NCBI GenBank assembly: GCA_004794655.1
Contig: SMMW01000042.1
Coordinates: 2,723,501 to 2,787,500, forward strand
Direction: 5' to 3'
DNA from: Marisa cornuarietis
Taxonomy: Eukaryota; Mollusca; Gastropoda; Architaenioglossa; Ampullariidae
Length of the DNA stretch: 64,000 bases
Within the stretch, counting starts at the first letter, position 1, and each line of letters starts with the position of its first letter. Under the pieces are notes generated by a model, which saw nothing but the letters and a program-made list of their open reading frames with translations, ran no database searches and was not told where the DNA came from. A program made the position numbers and the translations under genes. Positions 36,701 through 50,600 of this stretch are shown here, piece by piece.

Positions 36701-39700
36701 AAAAAGAACGTAGTTTGGTGTATACTGATTGTTTGGCACCGTATTTGTTTTTACACTTTATTAAGCTCATTTTCAAGGATTCAATAACTTTTCTCAGAAA
36801 AAAACATTTTCAAGTAACTTAAAAGCTAACCTGGGCATTCAACAAAAATCGCTGGAAATAGCATAAATTATCACAAAAACATATTCCGGTGTTATTTTAT
36901 GACGAAGAGGTACGAGAAATATTATATTAATGTTTTTCTCTTGACCAAACCTGAATTTTTCAAGAAAATAAGAAGTGGCGAAAGGGCAATATTTCTAAAA
37001 AAAATATCGTCGTCTGCTTGAGCTGAATTTGAAGAGGAAAGATGCAATCCTCGATAAAAGAAAAAAACAGACCAGGACATAATGTGTTGTTGCTGAGTGT
37101 TCTCTTCAACACTCAGATGTAGTTTGTACTCATTGTCATTTACTAAAGATACTGGTTACACAAGCTATTGGATAACTTTAAGATAAGGTATAATACTTTA
37201 TTTATCCCAGAGGGCAACTGAAGCAGCTCGATATGAAAGCATAAAACAATACCACAACATATCCATTTCCATAACCACCAGACTCAAACATTCATGGTTC
37301 AGACAACGGCACTCATTCGCATACAGTAACATACAGAAATTGCACGGCCGAAACAAAGAAGGGCAGCCTCAATCTTTTGGTCCTGCATAAGGTACACAGA
37401 ATTGGCAGCCCGCTGGGAGGTGGAGAAAATTCTTCCGACTGTAAATACTGTAGACTGCAGATCTTTGCTTTGTTCAAACGTGCCCTGAAAACTTCGTCAC
37501 AAACACAACATCAGTCGTATCTTTATCCAGCACAATTCTAAAAACAACTGACAGAGTGATGACACCATTGATATGCGAGCTCAAAAAAAAAATTGAGGAT
37601 GACAAACGTATGAGGAGTTTAACGGTAACACGAGCGAGTAAGTAACTAGTAAATGTTGCATGCAGGTAAATGAGGAAGAAATAAGTTTTCACATCGATTA
37701 TTATCACATTTTTATAATGTTATTATATTTTGGTGGCAAAAAAGCCATTATCAGCTGTCAGTTGTAAATATAAAATAAAAATGCAATGCTGATAATTACC
37801 CATCTATCACATGCACATTTGAAATGTGTTTATATTTTATTAACAATAATACATATGAAAAAATTACTCGAAATTCGCCCAATTAGTAACAGAGAATCAA
37901 TAATAATACAACATAGACTGCAACGACCGTGATTTTTGCCCATTAAATTTCGACCCGAAGAAGATTTATTTACCAGTCTGTCGAGTGAATTGGATTTGGA
38001 CATTTTTAAGTGGAAGCTTCTAAATAAAATTCAGATATGTAGAGCTGTATTCCAAAATAATCCCTTTCATTTTCTTGGAAAAAATCACTTCTTGAACATC
38101 ACAGTCCGACTGACGTTTCTTCAAATGACTCGAAGACATGCATAGATTTGCTGAACTGAGCCACACTCGCTATTAGAAATACTGATTATACGCAACAGAG
38201 TTCTCCTGCGTCACGGGTATTTTTCTTCTGCTTTCCTAGTGGCAGGTGAGAATGCCGATGTTTAAAGAATATCTTGAAAATAAGCACAATTATGTACTCA
38301 TATTTAAGGAATTATTATTATTTTAAAGTGAACTTAACCGGACCATAAAAACAAAATGATGAAGTGGGGTTAGCCTTTGAGATTTCAGTATGTTATTATC
38401 TATCTCGAGATTTAGTTCAGCTGCTCACACGCGACGGGAATTTGTCGTGTCGGCGTGGTCTATTTAAGCTACCACTGTCTTGTTGCTCGCTACCAAAAAA
38501 GAAAAAAAAAGTATTTCTCTTTTTCCTCGTCACGTGCTCAAGGAAACCTGCTACGTCCCAAGATGCACCTCCCAGCAGTTCGTTATATACACTTCTCAAG
38601 AAGTCTGGCACAATAATAAGTTATTCCGTTTCTTTCCATTATGCAGATCATAGTTCTTTAAAATGGTCTTTAAAAGCGTCTACATGAGAATAATAGATTT
38701 TGTACAGCGCATGTTCCCTTGAGGAAGCGAGCTCGACACACTGTAGACAAAAAGACTTCAAACAAGCTGACAGTTCACCACAAAGAAACACGCGCAACAC
38801 CAAACGAATGACACCATGGAAAATATGAATGAAATGCACAGACAAAGACGGTGAATTGAAAAGTGAGAGGAAGAGTTCTCTGGATCGTTAAAAAAGGTAT
38901 TTCTGAAAGTTATAATCTTACGTTTCATTCCTGCCTGTTGCATCACTTGTTGTTCCTTACCTATTGTATCAAGCTTTAGTCTCACACATTACTTGGTGTT
39001 AGCCGTGATTTAAGATTTAAGTTGTCCAGATGCTATTATACATTCCTCTCGCCTTTTCTCTTCCAACGACTCCCTTGTCCATCACTTCGTCGATGTCGCG
39101 CTTCGTGCATGCGTTTCCCCGAAATTAACCGTCAGTCGGCGGTCGCTGCCAGCCCCTGACGACCGTACAAACCAAGGGAGACGCTGAAGCAAAGCAAACA
39201 AGGGTCGGTCGCTCTTATCAGTTATCGTACGTCCCTCGAATGGTTCTACTTTCCCACTTCGACCTTTTCGTTTTGCTTCTTCCGCGCCAGACACTTCACT
39301 CCCTTCGCTTCCGCTCAGAGAACGTAAACACGAGAAATCGCTTTTCGGTCTAACAGCAGACGGGCTTAGCGAGCGCCCCGAGAATAGCGCGCGAGAGCTC
39401 TGTACACCAAGGACTCGGGCGCTCATTGCCAGGCGCACTTTCATTAGGAGCTATTAAGACGGTGTTTTGTGTGAGATCTCTGCAAGATTACTGGGCCTGC
39501 ACTGTCGATGCCAGAGCGTGGATCGAGTCAGGGGTGTATGAACCACAGACCATTTTCTCTTCAAACCTTTCGCTTGCTCGTTCTCAAGTTTGTTGACCTT
39601 TTTCGCCGAATAGCAGCATCAGGAAGCGTCAACAGCCTCGACGTACACATCAGTTAGCCAAAATATGGTCTTTTGACAACTGTCTTTTCCTGCTTCTGAC

Positions 39701-42700
39701 CAAATTCTATTGTTAATTTATAAAAAAAATTAAGGGTTAGGTGAAATGAAAAATGTCCTACTGAAGGAAAATTTCGAAGCAATTAACGTTAAGATGCTGG
39801 AACAACCCCCAGAACATAAAATTAGGGCTTTGATTGAAAAAAAAACCAAAGGTATCAATGCAAAAGATAAAAATAATTCATGAGAGAGCCATACGCTTAG
39901 AATTCTAGGACAGACTTCCATGACTGTTAGATTAGGATAACAGAACCAGACAAAGTGCTACAACTGTAACCGATTTGTTTACATTGCAGAATACCTCAAG
40001 TTGAAAGCACTATGTGGAAGAGCCCACGACACAAAAGCTTACAAGATTTAACGGTTCAATAACAGAAGCACTTTATATGTATCAACTGCTCCAAAAGTTG
40101 ACAGTGTCAGATATGGACGATGTCCCTGTAAAGTCATTAACAGGGAAGCCAGCAAGATAAGTGAAACAGAGGAAATGACCTACCGTAACGCACCGAAGGC
40201 ATTAAAAGAGAACTACTGGATTAAGAAAAGAAGAAAGAAATCTGAAAAAGAAAATCTAAATACCGGTCCTGGTGTCAGTAACAAATGAAGAACAGGCTGT
40301 TCCAGTCCAACTCACTACGTCAGAGACTCTTACTAGACAAACAGACAGCACACGTAGTAATATAACAGAGAACAGAGACAGTAACAGACCAAACAGTTCA
40401 TCCCAAATCTCAATCCCAGACAAATGAGGCTGTGAACAGACCAAAAGACACAGAAAACCTTGAGAAGCTTACACAGAGATCACGACCCTTATGGATAAAA
40501 TAAACAGCTGCATTAAAAAAAAAGAAAAAGAAACAACTGCCAGGACTAATGACACTAATCCTTGTATGAAGGAATAACAATCAGGTGATACTCGTGTAGC
40601 ACAACTGCAGGGCACTAAATAGAAGTTACTTCACCCACAAAAAGTGAGCTTCACTAAGGAACCAATACCAATCGTAGGCAATAAATTTCCAACAATATAC
40701 AAATCTATACCTAAACCGCATAAAGGGAGTAGCTATATACATTAAAGTCGAGTGGACAATCACTGAAATAGTCAGCCAACTAAATCCAGAAATGGAGACA
40801 ACTATTGCTGAAATCACTCTAACATCAGACAAATCTTAAAATAGCCGTTGTATATCTCCATAATATAGATACATAACAGTAAATGACATAACAAATGTTT
40901 CTTCATCAGCAAATCTAATCCTGGGAAACTTTAATGTTAAAAATCCGCACTGGAATAGGGACAAATTAAAAGCAGACAAAGAAGCAAAACGTTAGAAGAA
41001 GCAATGGATGCTGCTAATGTCTGTTAGTTAAATACGAATGCTTCTCCCCAAGTCCTTCAGGCCAACTGCAATAGCACTCTTGAACAAATGCACCTAGTGT
41101 GTGTGTCCTTCATAATCATTGCTGGGGGGATGAGAGGTGTGTCGTTAAGTTTATTATTTATGAGAGCTCCCATCAAAGAAAACTTTCTATCTCTGTTTTG
41201 AACAAAAGAAGATAAGAAAGATATATAATGGTAAATTCATACATGTTTACTGTCAGGGCACTACAGTTTCAGCTTCAGCCATAGATTTATCTGTATGTAC
41301 GAGTACACTTGAATTAGCAAAGTCTTAAAATGGGAGGTTTATGAAGAAGACACCTTTTGAAGGGATCACTTTCCAATCAGAATTTCGATGCCAGAAACAA
41401 AAAAGGTAAGGTAAAAAGGTAACTAAACACTAAAAAGAATCTAACTGGAATCTTTCTCAGTCACTAACAGAAACCAATAATGTATGGCTCCCTGACGATG
41501 ACATAGACACCAGGACAGACTAGTTAACAAAAAGTATCATCATATTAAATCCGCAAAACCAAAAAGAAATAGTAAAGAGTATAGGCATGCTGGTCAAGCC
41601 TAGTGGACCAAAAAATGTGAAAATGTAATTAGAAACAAAGAAAAAAGTTAAAGATATCAAAAGGTAACAGAGTATTGAAAACAGAATAGAATACAAAAGG
41701 AAAAGTACTATCCTACAACATGAGAGATGAATAACACAGGTTTATGGAAGCACTAGATTTAAATGCAAATGATCGCTAGAAAAATATTAAAAGACTAAAT
41801 CATGGCCCAAGATAAAAAAATATATAAAAAACTAGAAAAAGCAAACCTTTCGGCTGAATAATTTCAAGAAATAAGCTGAGATGCTAAACTAGGAACAAAC
41901 TTCCAAACACGCAGAAAAAAACTTCTAGCCTCTTTTGAAGAGCTTTCCTTGGACAGGGTTTATCCATGTTGCTCTTTGATCTTTGAGCTGGTTTGCGGAC
42001 GCACAGAGCCTGATCTCCTTTACAGCTCTCTGACATGGCTTTTGACGTGTGCATGTAACGGTGCTTCTACTGGTTAGTCTTCAGTGCGTGGGCAATAAGC
42101 GTGATTGTCTCCCTGTCCCTGAAGGATGGGCGGCGTCCTGTACTCCCTTTGATTTGGTTCGTGAGCGCATTGAGAGGCGACTGAAAGAGCGCGATAGAAA
42201 AGCACAGTCGAGCGAAGAAGAAACATCAAGAGTACAGTGTAATCACATGCTGATGTATATTTATATAATCGTTTATGTGGGGCAGGGGACCTGACTGGAA
42301 ACGCAGTGGTACACCTACAGTCAAATAGTCGAACCGCGTCAAAAGCAAAATCAGAAAGAGAACAAGTGGACGAAACAAGAGTGTGATAAAGTCCTGCTGC
42401 AGTGAGGGGATTGGAGACTGCGGGGCATGCAATTGCAGCATCGCGCTGTCTCTGACGGCATGTTGCTAGGCAACAAGGTCGCTATAGCCGCGCTGAACGT
42501 TCCGCCTCGAGCAGCGTCATCACCAAAAGTCCTTTCACGCATCGGCGCCTTTCATGAGGGGATAATGATTATCGCTAGACTAATGGTCAGTGATTACTCA
42601 AGCGAACAGCTTTTGAAGCATGTGAAATTAATTGCTTCACTAACTCCTCCACTTTACCCTTCTCTCCGCACCCTTTTCTCCAAAAAAATATCTCGGCTTC

Positions 42701-44526
42701 TGGGTTCTAAACGAAACACTTTTGCGCTTTGCGGTTGGCCGGCAGTTGAAACATGCTCGAAACTTCTGGCCTGCAGGGCAGCAACTGTTTTTTTTTTTTT
42801 TCGTCGACATCCCACAGTGTCAAAACGCGTGTCCTTATGATTCCCAGCTGCTGTTTCAAATAAGGGTAGCCACCATATGGTCATAAGGCAACACTTCAAA
42901 GGCCTCAGGAAGTTAACATGCAAATGTTTGGGGGCTTGTAATTCAGTCCATTCTATTCCGGGCTTTGGTCTAGCTCAGGACGGAGCATCCAGGCAGGAGA
43001 GATTTAACGCTCGTCGTTTGAAGGGTGAGTGATGGGATGCCTCGAGACGTCGCCGCAGTCAGGGTTTGTGTCAAGATTTAAAAGACGGAGGATGAGATGG
43101 GGCGCTGGCTGCTGACGACGTGAAGGAAGGTCGAGGGTAGACGGTTTATTTGGCGTGACTTCTGCTACCAGCATCAACTGCTGATAACACGCCGCACCAA
43201 GCTTAAATATTTCATCTCCCACTCTCTCTCTCTCTCTCACTGCAGCCAAATGTCCTGAAAGAATATATATATATATATATGTTGAAAGAGTTTCAGGCGA
43301 TTTAACTCATTCTTATCGCTACTCATACAGTATATAAACATAGTTACGGTGCTAGTTGTCAACATGAAAACACTGGTCACCTGGACAATACATAACACAA
43401 AACACAATCATGGTCTCTAGTTTTCTAGTAGCCTATGAAAGTGCCACAGGTCGTATCCGTTAACTCCATGTCCTCTATGCTGCCCTCTATGAATACAAAG
43501 CAGTCCCTCGTGGACAGTATTTCTCTGGAAACTTTTTGGGGAAAAGTACCAGCTGACTTGAGTTATCACATGTTCAGATACGCATGTTCTTTCAGAAGTC
43601 ATGGTAATGCGATGCAATATAGAGTGTCTGTCTAAAAATCAGATTGAGTAGGGATTTGGTGACGCCCATCATCAAATTTTAACCTGCCAGCGATCCTTGC
43701 AGCTAATACAACTTTTATTTTGTTTCCTCGTGTCGTTCAGGTGTAGTATATAGTAGGTAGAGCAGTTTTAAGTACACCAGTTTGTGAAGGCTGTACCAAA
43801 TAGTGCCATGTAATTTGTAAGTTCATCTGTCAGAAGTTCAACGGCCTGTGAAGGTTGTACCACCTACATGTTATTTACAGTTCAACAGTCTGTGAGCGGG
43901 GTGGAGGAAGTAGGAATTATCATGTTCATGGAAGTACACCAGCCTGTCAAAGTGAGGGAAGGGGAGGGCTGTAGCAGGTACATGTAGTTTGAAGTACATT
44001 AAAATGAGGGATTTACAAGTACATAAAATAAGAAAGAGCCTAGCCTGTAAGGAGCGAGGGGGCCAGCTAACTGGAGTTGTACCACCTACAAGTAGTTTTC
44101 AGAAAAGATTTGAGAAAGACATCTGGGCACAATTATATCGAATATAGATACATACCCACATAAACGAACCTGCACGCTAACACAGAGGGGGGGGGGGTAG
44201 AAAGAAAGCAATAGGATACAAGAGGAGGAAATATTAGAATGCACAGAACTTCCATCTACGATAAAAGAAAAATAGTGTAATATTCAAAGGAAAATTGTAA
44301 CAACCAGCAGCTGCCCTACACGTACCAGCTCATGAACGTTGATCTAACGTGCATAACATTTGTCACATCGCTCATTCCGTGTTTTATCCACACAGCACAC
44401 TGGGAGTGGAAAGTGACCTCTAACGGGAAAAGCTGTTCAGATATGGTAATATGTAAATATCTAGTCAGTCACATCATGCGTGCACTCTCGGCGTTGCCAC
44501 TATCTTTTCATCTTCCACATCTCGTG

Positions 44527-44561
<35 letters not shown>

Positions 44562-47500
44562 TCCTTTGGCGTTTCGGTTTTGCTTCATAATTCTGCTGAG
44601 GAAAATAAAGGTGTCTACTGAATGTTTTCTAAAACTGGCAACGGCTGGAGATTTACATCACAATAAATGTCGTCTGCGAGAAGAACAGGGGAAATCACCG
44701 CGTGTCGGCAAGTCCAACATTTGCTTGGTGATTTGGATAAATGGATGCAACTTTGGCGAATTGGGCAAAGGGACGGAAGTCGGGAGAGCTGAATAAAAAG
44801 AAGAGCTTTCGTGAAATTGAGATTCGTCTAGCCGATTAAACTGTTGAAATAGCATTCACCTTCTTAACATGAGTGGCTACACTACAGAGGCACGCACCCG
44901 AGTCTATTATTTTTGTTATGTCTGTATTACTTTTCTTTGCGAGGCCCTTAGATGGTTGGTAAAGCGTTTTATCAATCAACTTTATATTTTGCTGTGCATT
45001 GTGTTTGCATGTTTGTGTGTATGCGTGTTCATGAAGGTGTATGTGTTGCCTGCCCTAAAAAGTTGTGCTCTCGCACGTGTGTATGTGGAATACTTCGAGT
45101 CCGGCTGATGCTGGAGTAAGGCACCATATAAATATACTTATTATTATTTTGTTTCGTTTGGCGACTTTTTTATCTGTCTTCCTACCAATATATTTATTTC
45201 CACATTACATACTTTCTTTTATGTACATAAAGAACTGTTCTATGTTTATTTGTAAAAACACGCTTAGAATATTTGCGAAAGAACTCTTTATATATTAGCT
45301 TGCACTACGTTTGTAATCCAGTTCGTGCTCTGGTCATCGCGGCGACGAGAGAGGTGTTCGTGTCTTTTAGATTTAATGTAATCGATGTAAACATCGTCTT
45401 TCCAATGTTTCTGGTAGTACATGGCACAAAATCTGAGAAATCGTGGAGATCTTGTATATATATATATATCGATTAATAGACTTCTTAAATTGTTGCATTA
45501 ATTACAGTCATGTCACTTTAACACATGCTGTACACAATGTCGATATTGTCGGAACTATAGCTACAATGTAGACGGTATTTTATGTGCAGTGCAGCTGTTT
45601 TACAGATTTTTTTTAATGTCAGACTGATGAGGCTTCACATGAATTAGCTTAATGACAGTTGCCTCTTACACTGTCATAGGAATGGTACGATGAACGACTG
45701 CGCTGGAACTCCAGTCAGTTTGAGGGAATCACCTCCATACGTATACCCAGTGACAAGATCTGGCTACCAGACATTGTGCTGTACAACAGGTACTGATACA
45801 GGCAATACAATATGTACTGACATGGACTTACAGCAGATACTGACACAGGCAATACAACATGTACTGACATGGACTTACAGCAGATACTGACACAGGCAAT
45901 ACACCATTTACTGACATGGACTTACAGCAGGTACAACTGTCATGATCTCAATTTTTGTCCGAGACAGCTATTCTCCTCACTCAGTACGCATGCGCCGGCC
46001 GGGAAGAGATACGCATGCCCAGAAAAGGTCGAATCGCTATCTTGATATACGGCGAGATGAAGAGTATCTTGAGACGAGGGTTTGATCATTTGTTAGTATA
46101 TGATAGTAAATGTTTAGAATGTTACTAAATAATCCACTGTAAAATGAGAATTTGCTCCTCACGTGCTAGGATATATATGTATTGAATATAACGATATAGT
46201 GTGCCGAGACGATCATTCGCTCAAATGCTAGGACAATGTATGTTTTGAGTATAACGATATGTTCCACTGAGACGATCATTTCGGATTGGCTAGGACAGTA
46301 TATGTCTTGAATTTAACGACATAATCCGCTGTAAGACGATCATTCCCTAATATACTGGGGCAATATGTTTTTTTTAATATAACCATCTAATCCGCCGTGA
46401 GACGATCATGATCATTCGTTCATATGGTAGGACAGTATACGTCTTGAATATAGCGCCACTCGGAAATAGATGATGGCCAAGATTTGTGCAGAGCCATAGA
46501 AATGTTGACTTTTAAGTGACCTGTCTTATGATGGAAATGACTCGTTGACTCTTGCACGTGCGCACTTTGAAAGGCGAATGGCTATCTGGATTCAGATTGT
46601 GATACAGCCACTAGCTATACAACTGTTACAAATAGACGTATGGCTGTTGATGTCCGTAATTAAATTGAGCAACGAACCATAAGTCCCATGTGCCAATGGC
46701 TCGTTATGGGTCCTAAATCTGCGGTGTCAGCCTCTCCAAGAAAACAGTCTTTGCAGTCAAGATATTTTCAAACGAAAACAGCAGGTTTCACTCTGGCAAA
46801 TCGACAATTCACAATAGCTCACTCTGAAGACTATCTTAGCAGCGACTCCTTGCTACTCAAACGGCGACACACGCCTGACACACTCTGACCACAGCGACAC
46901 ACGACATTCCAGGCGTCACGGCTTGCGTCTGTCACACGAGCTCACGCACTCGCTAGAACCACGGAATTATATGTAACTCCGTGCTAGAACGATCTAGATG
47001 CGCTCGGTTACAGTCGCGTAGCCGACCGGAAGGTCAACCGGGGGTCAGATACGCCATCAAAGCGCTGGCGGTGCCGGGTGACAACCCCCACAGAGACCGC
47101 TACAGCATTTAAATTCGTAACAGCAACAGGTACTGACACACCTTGTGTCTGTGAAGTGTTAAGGATGTGCTCTATCTAGCTAGTGCCGATAAAGAGTATT
47201 TTTCACCGAAAAAATAATACAGCACTGCTCATGCGAGCTGGTTGTCTGTTACAGTGTCGATGACTACACATCCGGGTACATGCCAACCTTGGCCATGGTG
47301 TATAACGACAGCCGAGTGTTCTGGGGACCAGTGATCCGCTTCCGATCTTCGTGTAAAATCGATATCACTTACTTCCCCTTCGACGATCAAATCTGCAACC
47401 TGAAACTGGGCTCATGGGCTTACAATGGCTACCAGGTAACAATCTGTCGAAAACGGATACCGCACACTGTCGCACAATAAATATTGTTTATTACAGGAAC

Positions 47501-47639
47501 AAATCCTTGCTGAAACAGAGAAATATGCGTCTTGGCTACTGCCTTTAAATTTTGCCTTGACGTGCTTGCCAATTCAACGTATATATATATATATACATTA
47601 AAAAGAAATAATACTTATTAAAACATTTTAAAAAACAAT

Positions 47640-47677
<38 letters not shown>

Positions 47678-50600
47678 GTATATGTGTAAACAACATTTAA
47701 ATAAGATGGGTGCCACCAAAGGAATAAGCTCCCCCCCCTCCAAAAAAAAAAGAACATGAGGATACGTATAGGTACAAATATCCTGCTAGACTGTTCACAG
47801 CCCAGTTAAAAAACGGCCGCTCATCCCTCTTAGAGAGAGGGAAGGAAGCGAAAACTATGCTACTGGAGCCAACGTCCAGGTTGATGAGCTGATGACCAGC
47901 CTGCCGTCCTGCACTCACGCTACGAGAGGGGACAACGATATAAAGGCACATGGAACGTCCGTACACTCCACTAGGCCAGACAGGAGCAAATTGGCATTAG
48001 TGATATGCAGGTCGGTGACGCCTCCATAGCCTTTGCTGACTGTGTACGGGACCTAGGGCTCTATTAATGCAGAGCTCTCCATGTGCAACCATGTTAATTC
48101 TGTTGTGGTAAAATCCTACTACTTATTGAGGACTTTAGGTAGATTAATGCTGACTCAGGCTGCTGCCAACTCACTTGTTGTGGCTACCATCATATCGAGA
48201 TTGGACTACTGCAATAGTGCATTGTGGGGTATACCTGGTACTGGAGCTGCTTTGAACATGTGATGCGGACACCCTCTCTGGTCACATCAAAGAAGTGCTA
48301 CTGTCCACGGACAAAAATTGTCTAGTGCTCCCTAATAGAAAGTTCTCAACCTTTGTGACCACAGGCTGACACAGAAGAGTGAGAAAAAGCACAGCGCCAA
48401 TGAAGATATCGAATATCGGAAGGTCAACCACCATGTCAGAAAAGGGTGGAAGGCAGCCAGGAACTGCACGTCTGGTGCTAAGAGTCCTCTCCTTTGTTTT
48501 TCGCATTGGCTTTCCATCCGTTCTCGCATGCAGTACAAACTGTCAGTGCTGTGTTTTGATTTCTTTGCTGGTTTCTGCCCTGACTATTTCTCTGAATTTC
48601 TTTTCCCTTAGTCCTAGCCAGACAACTATGCTCTTCATCTGACGACCGTCTCCTAACTATTCCTGTCACCAGAACAACAACATATGGTCACAGGATTTTT
48701 AGTTACTGTGCAGCGAAACAATGGAACCCTTTTTATATCCACCGCCTACCCGCTATTGAATCTTTTAAATGTGCACTGAAAACGCACCTCTTCCGCATTA
48801 CTCCTAACAACAGTTCACACAATGGTAGTCCTTTTTCATACATTTTCGCGCTTTTCCACTTATTGCTACTTCTCTACTCGTCTTCCTTTTGCAAAATCAC
48901 CATACTCCTGTTACTTGGTTCCTCTTTGCGTTTTCTGTATTTGCTTTTTATTCATCATCGTTAATATTGTTTATTCTTCCGTAGCTCATACGTTGTTTGT
49001 TTGTTTGTTTTTTATCCTTGGTATGTTGTCCATGTCTCGTTCTTGTTCTTAGCGCTAAGAGCAGTGCTTGTCAGGCACTGCTTTATTCACTTAGTAGCCT
49101 CGCTTGATTCGTTTAAGCTTGTCACAATCTTTCTAGCAAAGAGCGCATAGCTGAGAAGAAAATTGTACTTTGGGAGATTTTCCAAGAATTTTATAGAATA
49201 AGAAATTTTTAATATTCTTCTTTATTTAATATTCATCCCTGTCAATCCAGGTAGACGTGTGGAACAGATCAAACACCATGGACCTCTCCAACTTTGTTGA
49301 CAACGGCGAGTGGGAGTTGCTAGGAGTGAAAGTCAAACGCAATGTCGTCTATTACAACTGCTGCGATGAGCCATTCCCGGATGTGACGTTTTACGTGCAT
49401 TTGCGCAGGCGTATTAAGTATTATTTCATGAACATCATCATCCCGTGCATCATCCTGAGCTTTCTGTGTCTGGCGGGCTTTTTACTTCCCCCCGAGAGTG
49501 GCGAGAAGATCACATTGGAGCTGAGCGTGCTGCTGACCATCACAGTCTTCATGCTCATGGTGGCCGACAAGATGCCGCAGACCTCGGAGTCAATCTCTGT
49601 CATCAGTAAGTGATGACTTTCACCGTTTAGGCCAACAGTCACATTTGTCAATAATTGGTTACTTACCAAAGCATAGGAAAATGACGAAAAGAAGCGTTAT
49701 CTTTCCTCTCAATAAATGGTTTGCCTCCATCACGTGGTAAGTGTTATTTGTGATACGAGTAAGCACCCTAAGACTATCCCGAGTAACTTGTCATCAAAAA
49801 CGGCTTGTAACAGAGTGAATTTGACTTGCTGTGTGTTGCAATTTTTCATAAGTGCATGTATATTTTAGGGCAGGGATTCAGACGAGTATACTACTGATGG
49901 AATACTAATCAACGACATGTCTTCGAGACAGGTAGATGGTAGGGGCTTGCACTTGATGATAGTGAGATGAATGCACCGCGTTTCTGCACACTTTTATCTA
50001 CTGATCATGGCGTGAGCACGCAAATTACTAAAATGAAGGTGAATACTTGTTGCAGGTATCTACCTAATGGTGGTGCTAGCCACAAGCTGTCTGTCTGTGT
50101 TATCTTCCGTGCTTGTATTGGGCATTCATCATCAACGTGGCAAGCCCCAAAGTGTTCCAAAGTGGTTGCGTTTCCTCGTCTTTCACCTCATTGCCCGCAT
50201 CGTCTGTATCGGGACATACACTCAACACCACACTTCCACTACCAGAGGCCACGGACATCGCTCCGTTTCAAGATCGACCAATTCTCGAGAGAGGAAACTC
50301 CCGAGATCGCCTCGAAGAGGCCGCGTGGCCACAGAAGAAAACGAGATTTACAGAATGGACTACCGAACCAAATTTAGCGACGCTGCATCCGCTGCCGCCG
50401 ACTCACTGCTGGAGTCCTCGATAGGGGGCGCTAACTCTGGTCACCCCCACGGCGAGGAAGGCACGCCGCACGCAAACTGCCTGCAGTGCACGGTGCAGAG
50501 CAACGAGACGGAGGTGGTGCGACAACTGATTGACGTCATTCAGAACAAGCATAGTCAGGAGGTCAAGGACGAGGAAGTCTTCCGCGAGTGGCACGATGTG

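Noticed and set aside
42049..42294. Secreted-protein-like frame (hydrophobic start)
   Set aside because: It starts only from a GTG, with no ATG in the early frame, and overlaps repeat-rich intron.
49967..50424. Frames overlapping nAChR exon 7 in other registers
   Set aside because: Shadows of the M3-M4 coding exon.
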